Shown: positions 42,381 to 52,227 of the stretch, in pieces
Layout of the letters: every line of letters starts with the position of its first letter
How positions within the stretch are numbered: position 1 is the stretch's first letter
NCBI RefSeq assembly: GCF_000472545.1
Contig: NZ_AWZV01000003.1
Span: 316,608-380,607 of the forward strand
Reading direction: 5' to 3'
Length of the DNA: 64,000 nucleotides
DNA from: Burkholderia sp. WSM2232
GTDB taxonomy: Bacteria > Pseudomonadota > Gammaproteobacteria > Burkholderiales > Burkholderiaceae
Notes under the pieces: generated by a model
The model's database searches: none
Told to the model about the DNA's origin: nothing
The model's input: the letters and a program-made list of their open reading frames with translations, nothing else
Translations under genes and position numbers: made by a program

Positions 42381-43115
42381 ATGAGCGCAACGGAAGTCGT
42401 CGTGAACGAAGCGACGCTCGAACAGCTACGCCATGTCAGCACCGCCACCTTGACCACGCAACTCTTCAAGCGCGGCTTGCGCAATGTATTTCTGCAAGGT
42501 GTCGCGCCGCTGGTCAAGCCCGCGCCCGGCGCGGCGAATGTGGTCGGCCCGGCATTCACGCTGCGCAATATTCCCGCGCGCGAAGACCTCGATCACGTCG
42601 GCGTGTTTCAGGACCCGGAGCATCCGCAGCGCAAGGCCGTTGAGACCGCGCCCGCCGGCAGTGTGCTGGTGCAGGACTGCCGCGGCGAGCGCGCGGTGGC
42701 GTCGGTCGGCTCCATCCTCGCGCTGCGGCTCGCAAAGCGCGGCGTCGCGGGCATGGTGTCGGACGGCCCGGTGCGCGACAGCGGGACCATCGCGGCGTTG
42801 GGCTTGCCGATCTGGTGCGCGGGCGCGAGCGCGCCGCTCAACCTCGCGAAACATCATGCAGTGGATATGAACGTGCCGATCGCCTGCGGCGGCGTGGCGG
42901 TATATCCGGGCGATATCGTGGTCGCCGATGTGGACGGCGTAGTCATCGTGCCGCGCGAGATGGCCGCCGAAGTTGCGCGCGACGCCACCGAGCAGGAGCA
43001 ACTCGAAGCATTCATCGCGCAGCGTATCGAGGAAGGGCGGCCGTTGCGCGGCACCTATCCGCCGAACGAGGAAACCATGGCCGCTTATGCGCAGTGGCGG
43101 GCACAACAACAATAA
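42381..43115 (+). CDS. RraA-superfamily protein, possible keto-acid aldolase
   Basis: 244 residues. RraA fold: VSTATLTTQLFKRGLRNVFLQ, then PGAANVVGPAFTLRNIPA, GSVLVQDCRGERAVASVG, and the substrate/metal loop GMVSDGPVRDSGTIAALG with Arg-Asp retained, ending with GDIVVADVDGVVIVP. Members are often labelled ribonuclease activity regulators, but those with the RD pair and a class II aldolase ancestry can cleave 2-keto acids. Here it follows the aldonate dehydratase by 16 bases with a good SD, so cleavage of the dehydrated sugar acid is more likely than RNase E control. Confidence 0.85.
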   Translation: MSATEVVVNEATLEQLRHVSTATLTTQLFKRGLRNVFLQGVAPLVKPAPGAANVVGPAFTLRNIPAREDLDHVGVFQDPEHPQRKAVETAPAGSVLVQDCRGERAVASVGSILALRLAKRGVAGMVSDGPVRDSGTIAALGLPIWCAGASAPLNLAKHHAVDMNVPIACGGVAVYPGDIVVADVDGVVIVPREMAAEVARDATEQEQLEAFIAQRIEEGRPLRGTYPPNEETMAAYAQWRAQQQ

Positions 43116-43207
43116 GCCGCGCGGACCGCTGGATTCGCCGACCCGACTCACGCCTCATCCGTTACAGAACGCAGGCTCGCGCGCAGAACGCGGCCGTAGG
43201 AGACGCT

Positions 43208-44536
43208 GTGAACATCACGACACCCGCCATTGACGAATCGCGCCTCATCAACCGCCTCGCTCTCCGGTTGATGCCGCTACTCGGGCTGCTTTACCTGGTC
43301 GCCTATATCGACCGCTCCAATATCAGCTTTGCGAAGCTGCAGATGCTCGGCAGCCTCGGGCTATCGGAAGTTGCATATGGGCTTGGCGCGTCGCTGTTCT
43401 TTATCGGCTATCTGATTTTCGAAGTGCCGAGCAACGTGATGCTGCATAAATACGGCGCGCCGCGCTGGATGGCGCGCATCATGTTCACGTGGGGCGTCGT
43501 GACGATACTGCTCGCGTTCACGACGAACGCGACCATGTTCTACGTGCTGCGTTTTCTGCTCGGCGCGTCCGAAGCCGGCTTATATCCTGGTGTGATCTAT
43601 TATCTGACGCTGTGGTTTCCGGCGCGGCATCGCGTGCGCATGCTCGGCTATTTCACGCTCGGCAGCAGCCTCGGCAATATGCTCGGCGCGCCGATCTGCG
43701 GCTGGCTGCTCGACAAGGGCGGGTTCGCGGGGCTGCAAGGCTGGCAACTCGTATTCATCGTGACGGGCCTGCCTTCGGTGCTGCTGACAGTGGTGGTGCT
43801 GTTCCTGCTGCCTGCGTCGCCGAGAGAAGCCAGGTTTCTTTCCGCCGACGAAAAAGCATGGCTCTCCAGCACGCTTGAGGCCGAACGTGCGCAAATCAAC
43901 GCAAGCGTCGCGACGCACGGTTCGCTATTGAGCGTGCTGACCGAACCGCGCGTAATCGGCATGGCGCTCTATTACATGATGCTGTCCATTTCCGTTTATG
44001 GCGTGAGCTACTGGTTGCCGACGCTCGTGAAGGGCTTCGGCGTGAGCAATACAACCAACGGTTTACTCAACATCGTTCCGTGGCTAATGGCGACCATTGT
44101 GCTTGCATGGTTGCCTTCCAGGTTGCGCGGTGCGGGCGATCGCGCACTGATCGCCATGCTGGTTTCGGCGCTGCTCGGCGTCACGTGTTTCGCCAGCGCA
44201 GTGTTTCTGCCGACCAACACGCTGCGTTTCATCGCACTGTGTTTCGGCGCGCCGTGCATGTATCTGCTGCTGCCTTGCTTCTGGACCTTGCCACCGAAAT
44301 TCCTGGTTGGCGCACGAGCGGCGGCGGGAATCGCTGCGATCAACTCGCTCGGCAACATTGGCGGCTTCATCGCGCAAAATCTCGTGCCGTGGGTTCGTCA
44401 AACCACGGGTAGCGTGAAAGCGCCCATGCTGATTCCTGCAACCTGTCTGCTGCTGTTCGCTGCCATTACCGTATTCATCTTGCGGCGCGACCGCAACGTG
44501 CGCTCGACCCGCAGCACCGTGGCGGTGACCGAATGA
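43208..44536 (+). CDS. MFS transporter of the anion:cation symporter (ACS) family
   Basis: 442 residues, 12 membrane helices. Diagnostic: INRLALRLMPLLGLLYLVAYIDRSNISFAKL (ACS N-terminus), LIFEVPSNVMLHKYGAPRWMAR, FLLGASEAGLYPGVIYYLTLWFPARHR and a late LPPKFLVGARAAAGIAAINSLGNIGGF. This branch imports hexuronates, aldonates and tartrate. Start is GTG at 43208 with AGGAGA nine bases upstream; the longer frame is antisense-like through the RraA gene. It is the natural uptake partner of the aldonate dehydratase. Confidence 0.9.
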   Translation: MNITTPAIDESRLINRLALRLMPLLGLLYLVAYIDRSNISFAKLQMLGSLGLSEVAYGLGASLFFIGYLIFEVPSNVMLHKYGAPRWMARIMFTWGVVTILLAFTTNATMFYVLRFLLGASEAGLYPGVIYYLTLWFPARHRVRMLGYFTLGSSLGNMLGAPICGWLLDKGGFAGLQGWQLVFIVTGLPSVLLTVVVLFLLPASPREARFLSADEKAWLSSTLEAERAQINASVATHGSLLSVLTEPRVIGMALYYMMLSISVYGVSYWLPTLVKGFGVSNTTNGLLNIVPWLMATIVLAWLPSRLRGAGDRALIAMLVSALLGVTCFASAVFLPTNTLRFIALCFGAPCMYLLLPCFWTLPPKFLVGARAAAGIAAINSLGNIGGFIAQNLVPWVRQTTGSVKAPMLIPATCLLLFAAITVFILRRDRNVRSTRSTVAVTE

Positions 44537-44637
44537 GGCGCGTGGGCCGGTCCGTCATGTCACGCGACGGCCTGAGCCGTCCACGGCGCGGCGCGGATCG
44601 GAGCGAGTCAGTGCGCCTTGGGGCGGCCCTGTGCCGG

Positions 44638-44664
44638 TTGGCGCAACGTGGCGCAGTTTAAAAT
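44638..44664 (+). promoter_or_regulatory. Possible LacI gene promoter
   Basis: TTGGCG (44638-44643) and TAAAAT (44659-44664) with a 15-base spacer, about 30 bases before the ATG. A separate promoter for the repressor is consistent with the 160-base gap after the transporter. No ATGGTA operator is visible here. Confidence 0.35.
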
Positions 44665-44696
44665 ACGGGCGCGATCTAACTTCCCCGTCCGCGATC

Positions 44697-45764
44697 ATGC
44701 CGAATAAAGAACCGCCCGCCACCGCAAGCGCCGCTGCGCCAGACGCGGTGTCACCCACGCGGCGCCTGCGCGGTGGGCCCAAAGGCTTGCGCATCACAGA
44801 TGTCGCCGCGCAGGCGGGCGTCGCGCCGATCACGGTCTCACGTGTGTTCAACAGCCCGGAGACGGTGGCGCCGGAGACGCTCGAACGCGTGCGGCAGGTC
44901 GTGCAGAAACTCGGCTATGTGCCGAACCGGCTCGCGGGCGGTCTGTCGTCGTCGCGCTCGCGGCTCATAGCGGCAATCGTGCCGACCATCGCCCACTCGC
45001 TGTTTTCGGAAACCATCCAGGTGTTCAGCGAGACCATGTCGCGCGCCGGTTATCAGGTGTTGCTCGCGTTGAGCGGCTACGACGATTCGAGCGAAGAGAC
45101 CTTGCTCGACGCAGTGCTGAGCCGGCGTCCCGAAGGTGTGCTGCTGACGGGTGTCGCTCACACGGACTCGCTGCGTGAGCGGCTCGCAAACGTCGGCATT
45201 CCGATTGTCGAGACCTGGGACATGACGAATCAGCCTATCGACATGCTGGTCGGCTTTTCGCATTACCAGATTGGTTTCGCGGTGGCCGGGCATTTCCTGC
45301 AGAGGAACGTGCGCAAGCCTGGCCTTGTGTCCGCCAACGACCAGCGCGCGCTCGCGCGCCGCCGCGGTTTTCGCGAGCGGCTCGCGCAGTCGGGCATTAA
45401 CGAAATTCCCGAGGTGCTCGTTGCGCCGCCGAGTTCCGTGGCGCTCGGCAAGTCAGCACTGCCGCGTTTGCTCGACGAGGCCGCGGATCTGGACGCGCTG
45501 TTCTGCGGCTCGGACCTGCTCGCGATAGGCGCCTTGAGCGCGGCGAGGCAATTGCGGCTCAGCGTGCCGTCGCAACTCGCGATCTGCGGGTTCGGCGATC
45601 TGGAGTTCTCCACCGAGACGACACCACAGCTCACTTCCGTACACGTCGACGGCACCCGCATCGGGCTCGCGGCGGCGCGATGCCTGCTGGACCGGCTCGC
45701 CGGATCGGCGCAGAACAAGGTGACCGACGTGGGCTTCGAGATTGTGCAGCGTGGCACCACGTAG
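44697..45764 (+). CDS. LacI/GntR-type transcriptional repressor
   Basis: 355 residues. The DNA-binding headpiece ITDVAAQAGVAPITVSRVFNSPETVAPETLERV is preceded by a 32-residue disordered tail and followed by the hinge GYVPNRLAGGLSS. The effector domain is a periplasmic-binding fold: LIAAIVPTIAHSLFSETIQ, then ALARRRGFRERLAQSGI and DALFCGSDLLAIGAL. It belongs to the GntR-like branch whose operators match the two ATGGTA-n-CG-n-TACCAT sites upstream of the dehydratase, thus the likely effector is an aldonate or keto-deoxy acid. The start is the ATG before PNKEPP; SD is weak. Confidence 0.93.
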   Translation: MPNKEPPATASAAAPDAVSPTRRLRGGPKGLRITDVAAQAGVAPITVSRVFNSPETVAPETLERVRQVVQKLGYVPNRLAGGLSSSRSRLIAAIVPTIAHSLFSETIQVFSETMSRAGYQVLLALSGYDDSSEETLLDAVLSRRPEGVLLTGVAHTDSLRERLANVGIPIVETWDMTNQPIDMLVGFSHYQIGFAVAGHFLQRNVRKPGLVSANDQRALARRRGFRERLAQSGINEIPEVLVAPPSSVALGKSALPRLLDEAADLDALFCGSDLLAIGALSAARQLRLSVPSQLAICGFGDLEFSTETTPQLTSVHVDGTRIGLAAARCLLDRLAGSAQNKVTDVGFEIVQRGTT

Positions 45765-45796
45765 GCTGGCTTCAGCCATCGGTTAGCGAACCGCGC

Positions 45797-45819
45797 CGTG
45801 TGCCTGTCACAGGCACGCG
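45797..45819 (+). terminator. Hairpin after the LacI gene
   Basis: CGTGTGCCTG pairs with CAGGCACGCG (ten pairs, one G-T) around a TCA loop, 33 bases past the stop. No T tract. The rest of the 300-base gap up to cyoA contains only the promoter candidate listed next. Confidence 0.55.
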
Positions 45820-45926
45820 GTAGATACCTCACGACATCCTCCAATCAGGCGGCGCCGGCCCGGACGTCGCGGCTTTGCGTTGCCCATGCCGGGCTGCGAT
45901 CATCTCGCGCGCCTTGCGCGTCGCGA

Positions 45927-45962
45927 TTGCACTTAGCTTGTCCAGGATCATATTTCAGATCC
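45927..45962 (+). promoter_or_regulatory. Promoter and dyad upstream of cyoA
   Basis: TTGCAC (45927-45932) and TATTTC (45951-45956) with 18-base spacing. Overlapping the -10, GGATC (45945-45949) and GATCC (45958-45962) form a dyad with an 8-base centre, a possible repressor site. Confidence 0.4.
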
Positions 45963-46064
45963 GGCTGCGCTCTTAAAATCCGACAGCGCATGAAGTAGTG
46001 GTCTGGTCTTCATGGCAAAAACATTGTGTAGCGTTTCAGACCGGTCCATGGAAATCAGGCAGAT

Positions 46065-46955
46065 ATGGTGAATAAGACCTTTGAACGGGTGTTGATACCC
46101 TTGGGGGCGGGGCTCGTTGCGTGTCTTTCGGGATGCAGCAACCTCGAGGTGCTGGATCCCAAGGGCAGCGTGGGCATGGCGGAGAAGTCGCTGATCAGTA
46201 CGGCGACCATGGCCATGCTGATAGTCGTCGTGCCGGTGATCATCATGGTCCTCGTGTTCGCGTGGCGTTACCGCGCAAGCAATCGTAACGCGACGTATGC
46301 CCCCAAATGGGCGCATTCCACCGCGATAGAAACAGTGGTGTGGACCGTACCCACGCTCATCATTCTGTTCCTCGGCATCCTGACCTGGAACACCACGCAC
46401 GAGCTGGACCCTTACCGGCCGATCCAATCGGCGGTCAAGCCAATCAAGGTCGAGGTCGTCGCGCTCGACTGGAAGTGGCTCTTCATCTACCCGGAGCTCG
46501 GCGTGGCTTCGGTCAACCAGCTCGCGTTCCCCGTGGGCACGCCGGTTGACTTCCGTATCACGTCCGATTCCGTGATGAACTCGTTCTTCATTCCGCAATT
46601 GGGAAGCCAGATCTATGCAATGGCGGGCATGCAGACGCAATTGCATCTGATCGCCGACCATGCCGGCGACTACGCCGGCATCTCCGCCAACTACAGCGGC
46701 AAGGGCTTCTCGGACATGAAGTTCCGCGCGCTCGCCGTCACACCTGCGCAATTCGATGCGTGGGTCGAGAAAGTCAAGGCTTCGCCGCGCCGGCTGGATA
46801 TGAACGAGTACAACTCGGTGGCGCAACCGAGCGAGAAGGAGCCGGTCGGCTATTTCTCGTCGGTCGATTCCAGGCTCTTCAACAACGTTATTGCGAAGTA
46901 CAACAACGGCAATGTCCTTGATCTGCAGAACAGCAATTGCCGTACAAAGGGTTAG
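46065..46955 (+). CDS. cyoA: Cytochrome bo3 ubiquinol oxidase subunit II
   Basis: 296 residues. Lipoprotein signal with LSGC, two membrane helices ([33 protein letters not shown]) and a cupredoxin domain, [17 protein letters not shown] and [14 protein letters not shown]. The CuA ligands are absent (no paired Cys), as in quinol oxidases. It ends in the helical CyoA extension with [17 protein letters not shown]. Followed three bases later by cyoB; operon cyoABCD is complete here but cyoE (heme O synthase) is not present. Works as structural subunit of the low-affinity, proton-pumping aerobic oxidase. Confidence 0.95.
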   Translation: MVNKTFERVLIPLGAGLVACLSGCSNLEVLDPKGSVGMAEKSLISTATMAMLIVVVPVIIMVLVFAWRYRASNRNATYAPKWAHSTAIETVVWTVPTLIILFLGILTWNTTHELDPYRPIQSAVKPIKVEVVALDWKWLFIYPELGVASVNQLAFPVGTPVDFRITSDSVMNSFFIPQLGSQIYAMAGMQTQLHLIADHAGDYAGISANYSGKGFSDMKFRALAVTPAQFDAWVEKVKASPRRLDMNEYNSVAQPSEKEPVGYFSSVDSRLFNNVIAKYNNGNVLDLQNSNCRTKG

Positions 46956-46958
46956 CAC

Positions 46959-48965
46959 ATGCTCGGAAATCTGACACTCTCCGCGATCCCGTTCGATCAG
47001 CCCATCATCATGGGGGCGGGCGCGCTCATGCTGGTCATGGTGCTCGCCGTGGTGGCGACACTAACCCGGCTCCATAAATGGAAGTGGCTGTGGCACGAGT
47101 GGCTCACAAGCGTGGACCACAAGAAGATTGGCGTGATGTATATCGTTGTCGCAGTGCTGATGCTGGTGCGCGGCTTCGTCGATGCAGTGATGATGCGCCT
47201 GCAGCTCGCACTCGCGTACCACTCGCCGGGCTATTTGCCGCCGCACCATTACGATCAGATCTTCACGGCGCACGGCGTCATCATGATCTTCTTCATGGCG
47301 ATGGCGCTGATGGTCGGCTTGTTCAACCTGGTCGTGCCGTTGCAGATCGGCGCGCGCGATGTCGCGTTCCCGTTCCTCAATTCGCTCAGTTTCTGGATGA
47401 CCGCGATCAGCGCGATTCTCATGAATCTGTCGCTCGTGATCGGCGAATTTGCACAGGTCGGCTGGCTCGCGTATCCGCCGCTCTCGGAGCTGCAGTTCAG
47501 TCCGGGCGTTGGCGTCGACTACTACATATGGAGCCTGCAGTTATCCGGCGTCGGCACGCTGATAACCGCAATCAACTTCTTCGTGACCATCGTGCGCATG
47601 CGCGCGCCCGGCATGACGCTGATGAAAATGCCCGTGTTCACGTGGACCGCGCTCTGCTCGAACGTGCTGATCATGGCCACGTTCCCGATCCTGACGGTGG
47701 CGCTCGCGCTGCTCGGCCTCGACCGTTACATGGGCATGCACTTCTTCACGAATGAAGCGGGCGGCAACGCGATGCTCTATCTGAACCTGATCTGGGCGTG
47801 GGGGCATCCGGAGGTGTACATCCTCGTGCTGCCGGCCTTCGGCATCTATTCGGAAGTGATTGCAACGTTCTCGAAGAAGCCGCTGTTCGGTTACCGGACC
47901 ATGGTTTATGCCACCTGCGCGATCATGGTGCTGGCATTCCTCGTCTGGCTGCACCACTTCTTCACGATGGGCTCGGGTGCGGACGTCAATGCGTTTTTCG
48001 GCATCATGACAATGGTCATTGCCATCCCCACAGGCGTGAAGATATTCAACTGGCTGTTCACGATCTACCGCGGACGCCTCGAGTTTTCCGCGCCTGTACT
48101 GTGGACGATCGGCTTCATGATCACCTTCACGATCGGCGGCATGACCGGTGTGATGATGGCAATTCCCGGCGCCGACTTCGTGCTGCACAACAGCCTCTTC
48201 CTGATCGCGCATTTCCATAACGCGATTATTGGCGGTGTCGTGTTCGGCTATCTGGCAGGGTTCCACTACTGGTTTCCGAAGGCGTTCGGTTTCAAGCTCA
48301 ATGAAAAGCTCGGCAAGTGCGCGTTCTGGTGCTGGTTCGTGGGCTTCTACGCTTCGTTTATGCCGCTCTACGTGCTCGGCTTCATGGGTATGACGCGGCG
48401 CCTGAACCACTATGACAATCCGGCGTGGCATCCGTGGCTGATTGCGGCGGCATGCGGTGTTGCGTTGATCGCGCTCGGCGTGGTGTTCCAGGTGGCGCAG
48501 GTATGGGTCAGCGTGGTCAACCGCAACAAGCCGCAGTATCGGGACGTGACCGGCGACCCGTGGGACGGCCGCACGCTCGAGTGGGCGACTTCGTCGCCGC
48601 CCCCGGCCTATAACTTCGCGATCATTCCGACGGTGCACGAGCTCGACGCCTATGCCCACATGAAAGAGACCGCAAGCACCGAGGCCAAAGCGCCGGTGTA
48701 TCGCGACATTCACATGCCGTCGAATACCAGCGCGGGTCTGTTCATTGGCGCGTTCAGCCTCGCGCTTGGGTTTGCCGGTGTGTGGCACATCACGTGGCTG
48801 GCTGTCGTGGCGCTACTGGCTATCGTGGCCACGCTGATTGCGCGCAGCTTCGGCAATAACGACGGCTATTACATCTCCGCCGATACCGTGCGGGAAATCG
48901 AAAGTAAGCGCGGTCCTGCGGCCGCAGCGGTGAACAACCGCGAACTGGAAGCGGTGGAGGCCTGA
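46959..48965 (+). CDS. cyoB: Cytochrome bo3 ubiquinol oxidase subunit I
   Basis: 668 residues, about 15 helices. Ligands: His105 (heme b), His283, His332, His333 (CuB), Tyr287 in WGHPEVY, and the late His pair AHFH. Quinone-site residues Arg71, Asp75 and the PPHHYDQ His/Gln match E. coli CyoB positions shifted by one or less. Proton channels are standard: Asp134 in GARDVAFP and Lys361 in IPTGVKIF, in contrast to the ctaD product at the other end of the window. SD AAGGG precedes the ATG. Reduces oxygen to water at the expense of ubiquinol. Confidence 0.97.
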   Translation: MLGNLTLSAIPFDQPIIMGAGALMLVMVLAVVATLTRLHKWKWLWHEWLTSVDHKKIGVMYIVVAVLMLVRGFVDAVMMRLQLALAYHSPGYLPPHHYDQIFTAHGVIMIFFMAMALMVGLFNLVVPLQIGARDVAFPFLNSLSFWMTAISAILMNLSLVIGEFAQVGWLAYPPLSELQFSPGVGVDYYIWSLQLSGVGTLITAINFFVTIVRMRAPGMTLMKMPVFTWTALCSNVLIMATFPILTVALALLGLDRYMGMHFFTNEAGGNAMLYLNLIWAWGHPEVYILVLPAFGIYSEVIATFSKKPLFGYRTMVYATCAIMVLAFLVWLHHFFTMGSGADVNAFFGIMTMVIAIPTGVKIFNWLFTIYRGRLEFSAPVLWTIGFMITFTIGGMTGVMMAIPGADFVLHNSLFLIAHFHNAIIGGVVFGYLAGFHYWFPKAFGFKLNEKLGKCAFWCWFVGFYASFMPLYVLGFMGMTRRLNHYDNPAWHPWLIAAACGVALIALGVVFQVAQVWVSVVNRNKPQYRDVTGDPWDGRTLEWATSSPPPAYNFAIIPTVHELDAYAHMKETASTEAKAPVYRDIHMPSNTSAGLFIGAFSLALGFAGVWHITWLAVVALLAIVATLIARSFGNNDGYYISADTVREIESKRGPAAAAVNNRELEAVEA

Positions 48966-48968
48966 TCG

Positions 48969-49577
48969 ATGTCGCACAAAACACTCTCCGTTCCGCTCGA
49001 CGGCGGACACGGCAATCACGGTTCGTCGGACACGGTGTTCGGTTTCTGGCTGTATCTGATGACCGACTGCGTGCTGTTCGCCTCGCTCTTCGCGGTATTC
49101 GCAGTCATGTCGAACCAGTTCGCGGGCGGTCCGTCGGGCAAGGAGCTGTTCGATATCGGCGGTGTCGCGGTCGAAACGGCTGCGCTGCTGCTGAGCAGCA
49201 TCACGTATGGTTTCGCCATGCTGGCCGCAAGGCGCGGTAAATCCGCGGCCGTCCTCGGCTGGCTCGCCGTTACGTTCGCACTCGGGCTCGCGTTTCTGGC
49301 GCTGGAAATGCGCGAGTTCTCGCATCTGATTGCAGAAGGCGCCGGGCCCGGCCGCAGCGCGTTCCTGTCAGCGTTCTTCACTCTGGTCGGTACGCACGGG
49401 CTGCACGTGACCGTGGGACTGCTGTGGATGGCCGTGCTGGCGGTTCAGGTGGTGCGTGCTCCCGCATTGTCGGAGCGCGAGCTTACGCGTCTCGCGTGTC
49501 TGAGTCTCTTCTGGCATTTCCTCGATATTGTCTGGATCTGCGTTTTCTCGTTCGTTTATCTCGGGAGCGTGCTGTAA
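48969..49577 (+). CDS. cyoC: Cytochrome bo3 ubiquinol oxidase subunit III
   Basis: 202 residues, five membrane helices. Starts with GHGNHGSSDTVFGFWLYLMTDCVLFASLF, the CyoC signature lacking the first two helices of COX3, and includes FFTLVGTHGLHVTVGLLWM and WHFLDIVWICVFSFVYL. GGAGG lies upstream of ATG. Its stop overlaps the cyoD start in TAATG. Confidence 0.96.
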   Translation: MSHKTLSVPLDGGHGNHGSSDTVFGFWLYLMTDCVLFASLFAVFAVMSNQFAGGPSGKELFDIGGVAVETAALLLSSITYGFAMLAARRGKSAAVLGWLAVTFALGLAFLALEMREFSHLIAEGAGPGRSAFLSAFFTLVGTHGLHVTVGLLWMAVLAVQVVRAPALSERELTRLACLSLFWHFLDIVWICVFSFVYLGSVL

Positions 49578-49909
49578 TGGCTCACATGCAATCACTTTCC
49601 GCGGACTCGGGACATGGCAGCACACGCGGCTATGTCTGCGGCTTCGTGCTCTCAGTCTTGTTGACCGCGGCGGCGTTCTGGCTGGTCATGCGCGGCGCGC
49701 TTCCGGCGCAGACCGCGATGATCGCGTTGTCCGTTCTGGCCTTCGTGCAGATTGTCGTTCATCTGGTCTTTTTCCTGCATATCGACATGTCGGCTGGGCA
49801 GCGCTGGAACGTCATGGCGCTCGCCTACACTGCATTGGCCGCGCTGTTTCTGATTGGCGGCACGGTGTGGGTCATGCATAACGTCAGCATGAACATGATG
49901 TCCCGTTAG
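49577..49909 (+). CDS. cyoD: Cytochrome bo3 ubiquinol oxidase subunit IV
   Basis: 110 residues with three membrane helices: GYVCGFVLSVLLTAAAFWLV, MIALSVLAFVQIVVHLVFFLH and MALAYTALAALFLIGGTVWV. The VQIVVHLVFFLHID block is characteristic of CyoD. It overlaps cyoC by one base and completes the operon; an AAAGGGCG/CGCCCTTT inverted repeat (49921-49928, 49976-49983) lies between it and the convergent outer-membrane gene. Confidence 0.95.
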   Translation: MAHMQSLSADSGHGSTRGYVCGFVLSVLLTAAAFWLVMRGALPAQTAMIALSVLAFVQIVVHLVFFLHIDMSAGQRWNVMALAYTALAALFLIGGTVWVMHNVSMNMMSR

Positions 49910-49981
49910 CAGCGTGAGCAAAAGGGCGAGCTACTGCTGCTAATTCATCGCTGGTGGGCAATCGCAACACGAGCACGCCCT

Positions 49982-51055
49982 TTAGAAGCGCACGCCGATT
50001 CCGCCTTCTATCACGTCCGTGTCGCGGTTGTAGCGTGTCACTACGCGATTCCAGGTAGCGCGGGCGAGCCAGCGCGAACCAAAGCGATAGCTCGCCGATA
50101 CCGCGAAGAGTCCAGAAACCCGGCCGTCGCCCATCCGCGCTTGCGGGAGTTGATTGGTCTGGTTGACCGCAACATAGGGACCGATGCCAGCCGATAACGT
50201 CAGGCGGTCGTCGAAAAATGCGCGGGTTGCCCACAATTGTGCCGCAAGGCCGTCGCGGCGCGATTGCACGTGTCCGCCTTCGTGAAGGTACGACGCGCTC
50301 ACGTCGACATAGCGCCACAGCCCACGCCGGTATTCGAGGCTGACTGCCTTGGCCGATTCCGACTCGTTGCTGTTGAGGATCGTTTTGCCCAGCATCACGG
50401 TCAGCTCGTTGTTCGTGACGTTCGATGTACGCGGCACGGGCCGCGGGCGTGGGCCGCGCTCGCCCGACACTTCCAGTTGATAACCAACGCCCAGCAAGAG
50501 TGCAGTTGTGTTCGGGCCGCCGAATGCGTGGACGTGGTTCAGTTGCGCGATGGCAATCCAGCGTCGGTCGAAATAATAGGCGGCGCGCACACTTCCCACA
50601 ACGCCCCAGCCGTGAGTGTTGGAATAGTCGCCTCCGGCGCCTGCTACGGTGGTGTCGAAGTATCGGTATGGACCGGCTCCTGCCGAGAGTTCGAGCCGAT
50701 CGTTCCATAACGGCAGGCGTCCCCACGCTTGCACGGCCTGTCCATCACGATGGTGGCCGGGCAGATGCCCCTCGTTGAGCCATGAAAAGCTCCAGGCAGC
50801 GAAGCGTCCCAAACCTTCGCGATAGGTGCCACTCCACGAGTACGTATTCTCGCCGCCGCTAACAAGCGGACCGGCCAGCAGCGAAAATTCCTGTGCCTTC
50901 GCGCACGGAGCCGCGCAGGCAAGAGCCACAGACAGAAGAGTCAGCAGCAGGGCGGAACTGTGCGTGCAATCTCGACTTGTCGACACTGTTCGGTTGAGAG
51001 CGGGGTAGGTAAACCAAGGTAGTCGGTGGCTGACTGCGACGCAAGGGAAGATCAT
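49982..51055 (-). CDS. Outer-membrane beta-barrel protein with internal duplication
   Basis: About 357 residues. A signal (ALLLTLLSVALACAAPCAKA) is followed by amphipathic strands ending in a terminal Phe (GGIGVRF), as required for barrel assembly. Two halves are clearly related: FSWLNEGHLPGHHRDGQA, DRLELSAGAGPY in the first and ASYLHEGGHVQSRRDGLA, DRLTLSAGIGPY in the second, separated by a Pro/Arg-rich link. No enzyme motif recognised; not a PagL-type active site that I can see. Start uncertain: ATG 51055, GTG 50986 (nearest the signal) or GTG 51130. Convergent with cyoD. Confidence 0.75.
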   Translation of the reverse strand: MIFPCVAVSHRLPWFTYPALNRTVSTSRDCTHSSALLLTLLSVALACAAPCAKAQEFSLLAGPLVSGGENTYSWSGTYREGLGRFAAWSFSWLNEGHLPGHHRDGQAVQAWGRLPLWNDRLELSAGAGPYRYFDTTVAGAGGDYSNTHGWGVVGSVRAAYYFDRRWIAIAQLNHVHAFGGPNTTALLLGVGYQLEVSGERGPRPRPVPRTSNVTNNELTVMLGKTILNSNESESAKAVSLEYRRGLWRYVDVSASYLHEGGHVQSRRDGLAAQLWATRAFFDDRLTLSAGIGPYVAVNQTNQLPQARMGDGRVSGLFAVSASYRFGSRWLARATWNRVVTRYNRDTDVIEGGIGVRF

Positions 51056-51315
51056 TTCCTTCAGGACTCGCTCGACGCGCCATACCTCACAATAGCAATG
51101 CGTCATAGAGGCGGCTGTGTGCTGACGCACGTAAAGCGGGCGACTGTCGCGTGTTTTGAATCTGAATAATCTGGCTGATCAGGTCATTTTTCCTGGCTTT
51201 TCGCCTTTTAGTAATGGCTATTAGCGAGCGGCACTTCCGGATATGATTTTTTTGGCGACAGCGGAAACGCGGTCAGTTCGCTCCTGATAATTACCACTGC
51301 CGGGGCATTATTAAT

Positions 51316-51339
51316 GCGGCGGCGTTTTCTAGCCGCCGC
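51316..51339. repeat. GC-rich inverted repeat
   Basis: GCGGCGGC and GCCGCCGC, 8 bp perfect arms around GTTTTCTA, within AT-rich surroundings. It could be a terminator stem or structured leader; no gene ends close by. Confidence 0.4.
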
Positions 51340-52211
51340 GTGGGCCAACCAGATACCGGCTGAAATAGCGTGCGGGTGCTATGCGCCGTCCGGTCTCATG
51401 CGGCTTTTAGTGCTAGCGGGAAGGCGCACGAGGGGGCGACATGTTCGGGAGCTGAGAAAACCGCCCGACGTCCCGCATGGCCCCGCCAGCCCGAGCGGGC
51501 GCCGGCAACTGGGCCGCAACAGCGTTAACCATGAGAAAAGATATTTCGTGTGAAGATTTGTTCAGGAAAATTCCATCCCTGCAGAAGTGCATCCAGACCG
51601 CGCGCAGCGGCCTTTTTGTCTGATGATGGGTGTTTTTTCCTCTTCTATGTATCGTCTACGCGACGATGAGAAATAATTACTCCAAATGTGCTGTCGGGTA
51701 GAATCTGGCATTAGGGTCGGATAATCAAACGGTAAGTCCATCTAATCCTCCGATCATCCTGAGAAAGCAGAAATTTTTGCGTTACGCGAAGTTCTCGGAA
51801 AGAATCATGCTTTTTGGCTGAAAAGTACTAATTTCCATGTGACCCAAGCTGCATTAGCGGGTACGATTTACCCCGTTGCAACGTTGGCCGAACCACTTTT
51901 TCCCGATCTTTGATCGGTTCCGGTTCCGGCGAAGGTTCGCGCAGTACGGGTTGCGCCGGCAGCAGTTTGGCCCAACGGTTTTCCAGAAGTCCATCAAGTT
52001 ATCGCGGCGTCGAGCGCCTCGCGATGGGCGGAGCATTTCCTGCCGCCACCCGGTTATTCCACGTTGTCTTCGGCAATGTGACCGCACCTGATTGAATTAC
52101 GAACGGTGCAACGTGCAAATGTGCGTCGATAAGCACAACGAATTAACAACCAGCTGTTCCGAAGAAACGCGGTTCTATCTTGAACCTGAAAACTAATCTT
52201 TTGATTTTTTA

Positions 52212-52227
52212 TCGAGAATTTTCTCGA
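52212..52227. promoter_or_regulatory. Palindrome upstream of the second GH-A gene
   Basis: TCGAGAA-TT-TTCTCGA, a perfect 16-base dyad 17 bases before the start codon. It could be an operator or translational hairpin. Confidence 0.4.

Noticed and set aside
51850..52090. Insertion-sequence remnant
   Set aside because: Short frames on both strands looked vaguely transposase-like, but no DDE motif, terminal inverted repeat or target duplication could be found.
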